From positions 1 to 5,185 of the forward strand of contig JACCVN010000183.1 of NCBI GenBank assembly GCA_013698165.1: a DNA stretch of 5,185 bases. Direction: 5' to 3'. Each line of letters begins with the position of its first letter. Positions within the stretch are counted from its first letter, which is position 1. Both the position numbers and the translations under genes were made by a program. The notes beneath the pieces are model-generated. The model ran no database searches. It was given only the letters and a program-made list of their open reading frames with translations, and was not told the DNA's origin. Shown in pieces: positions 5,026 through 5,185 of this stretch. The stretch is from Parachlamydiaceae bacterium. GTDB taxonomy: Bacteria; Chlamydiota; Chlamydiia; Chlamydiales; Parachlamydiaceae.

Positions 5026-5185
5026 ATGCCAAAGCCTAAATTAATCAACAAAGAATTATTGGAATTATCTAAAGATATTGATGCTAAGCAGTTTGCCGAA
5101 TCTGTTCGTGGGGCATTTCACGGTTTGATCGATTATCGACAAAACGAGAGAACTTTTTATCCAGCGTGGTATATCATTTTAGGAG
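5026..5185 (+). CDS. Unrecognised protein, N-terminal 53 residues, runs off window
   Basis: The frame from ATG 5026 is open to the window end without a stop. It begins MPKPKLINKELLELSKDI, then AKQFAESVRGAFHGLIDYRQ and TFYPAWYIILG. AGG at 5016-5018, seven bases before the ATG, makes a reasonable ribosome binding site. The N-terminus is charged and helical-looking, and the last residues turn aromatic and hydrophobic (FYPAWYIIL), which might be the start of a core strand or membrane segment. I see no signal peptide or motif. It starts 78 bases after the DUF6602-like remnant in the same direction. A perfect TTGACA at 4954-4959 precedes it, but no good -10 follows at the right distance. I do not recognise the family. 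Confidence 0.5.
   Translation, partial: MPKPKLINKELLELSKDIDAKQFAESVRGAFHGLIDYRQNERTFYPAWYIILG

Overview
The window is AT-rich DNA holding a run of decayed or truncated genes on the + strand, with a short block of apparently healthy genes at about 3930-4614. The protein fragments suggest a low-GC bacterium with much pseudogene turnover, as in amoeba-associated, host-restricted lineages. The transketolase half reads most like chlamydial transketolases, so a Parachlamydia-like or environmental chlamydia is my best guess. A Legionella/Coxiella-type gammaproteobacterium is the main alternative. This is inferred from remembered family patterns, not from a search.

Layout: (1) 1-1115 is the rest of a DUF4143-type P-loop ATPase, broken by a frameshift near 191-198. 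(2) 1153-1385 is a remnant of S-adenosylhomocysteine hydrolase (ahcY), with an internal deletion that joins two distant parts out of frame. (3) 1494-1655 is an almost perfect 162-bp palindrome flanked by TA, best read as a non-autonomous miniature inverted-repeat element. (4) 1658-2283 is a gene whose conserved reading frame appears immediately after the element, without a start codon, and is then cut by an in-frame TGA at 2191; its tail continues in the same frame to 2283. (5) 2285-2459 is the C-terminal zinc-ribbon remnant of a pRiA4b ORF-3-like protein, split between two frames. (6) 2481-2723 is a small conserved-looking hypothetical gene. (7) 2724-2913 has no gene I can support, only an imperfect inverted repeat.

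(8) 2914-3945 is the C-terminal half of transketolase, open but without its thiamine-diphosphate-binding N-terminal domain. (9) 3930-4187 overlaps it and encodes a small YkoF-like thiamine/HMP-binding protein. (10) 4219-4614 encodes an exported-looking AroQ-type chorismate mutase. (11) 4615-5025 holds a small hairpin and a two-frame remnant of what looks like a DUF6602 protein. (12) 5026 to the end is the start of an unrecognised gene with a good ribosome binding site.

The genes do not form one pathway. The only plausible functional unit is 2914-4614. There a thiamine-dependent enzyme (or its relic) overlaps a thiamine-binding protein, followed 31 bases later by chorismate mutase; transketolase makes erythrose 4-phosphate, a precursor of the shikimate/chorismate route. 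The rest reads as a gene graveyard in which at least five neighbouring loci have been inactivated by different kinds of lesion. I see no CRISPR array, rRNA or tRNA.
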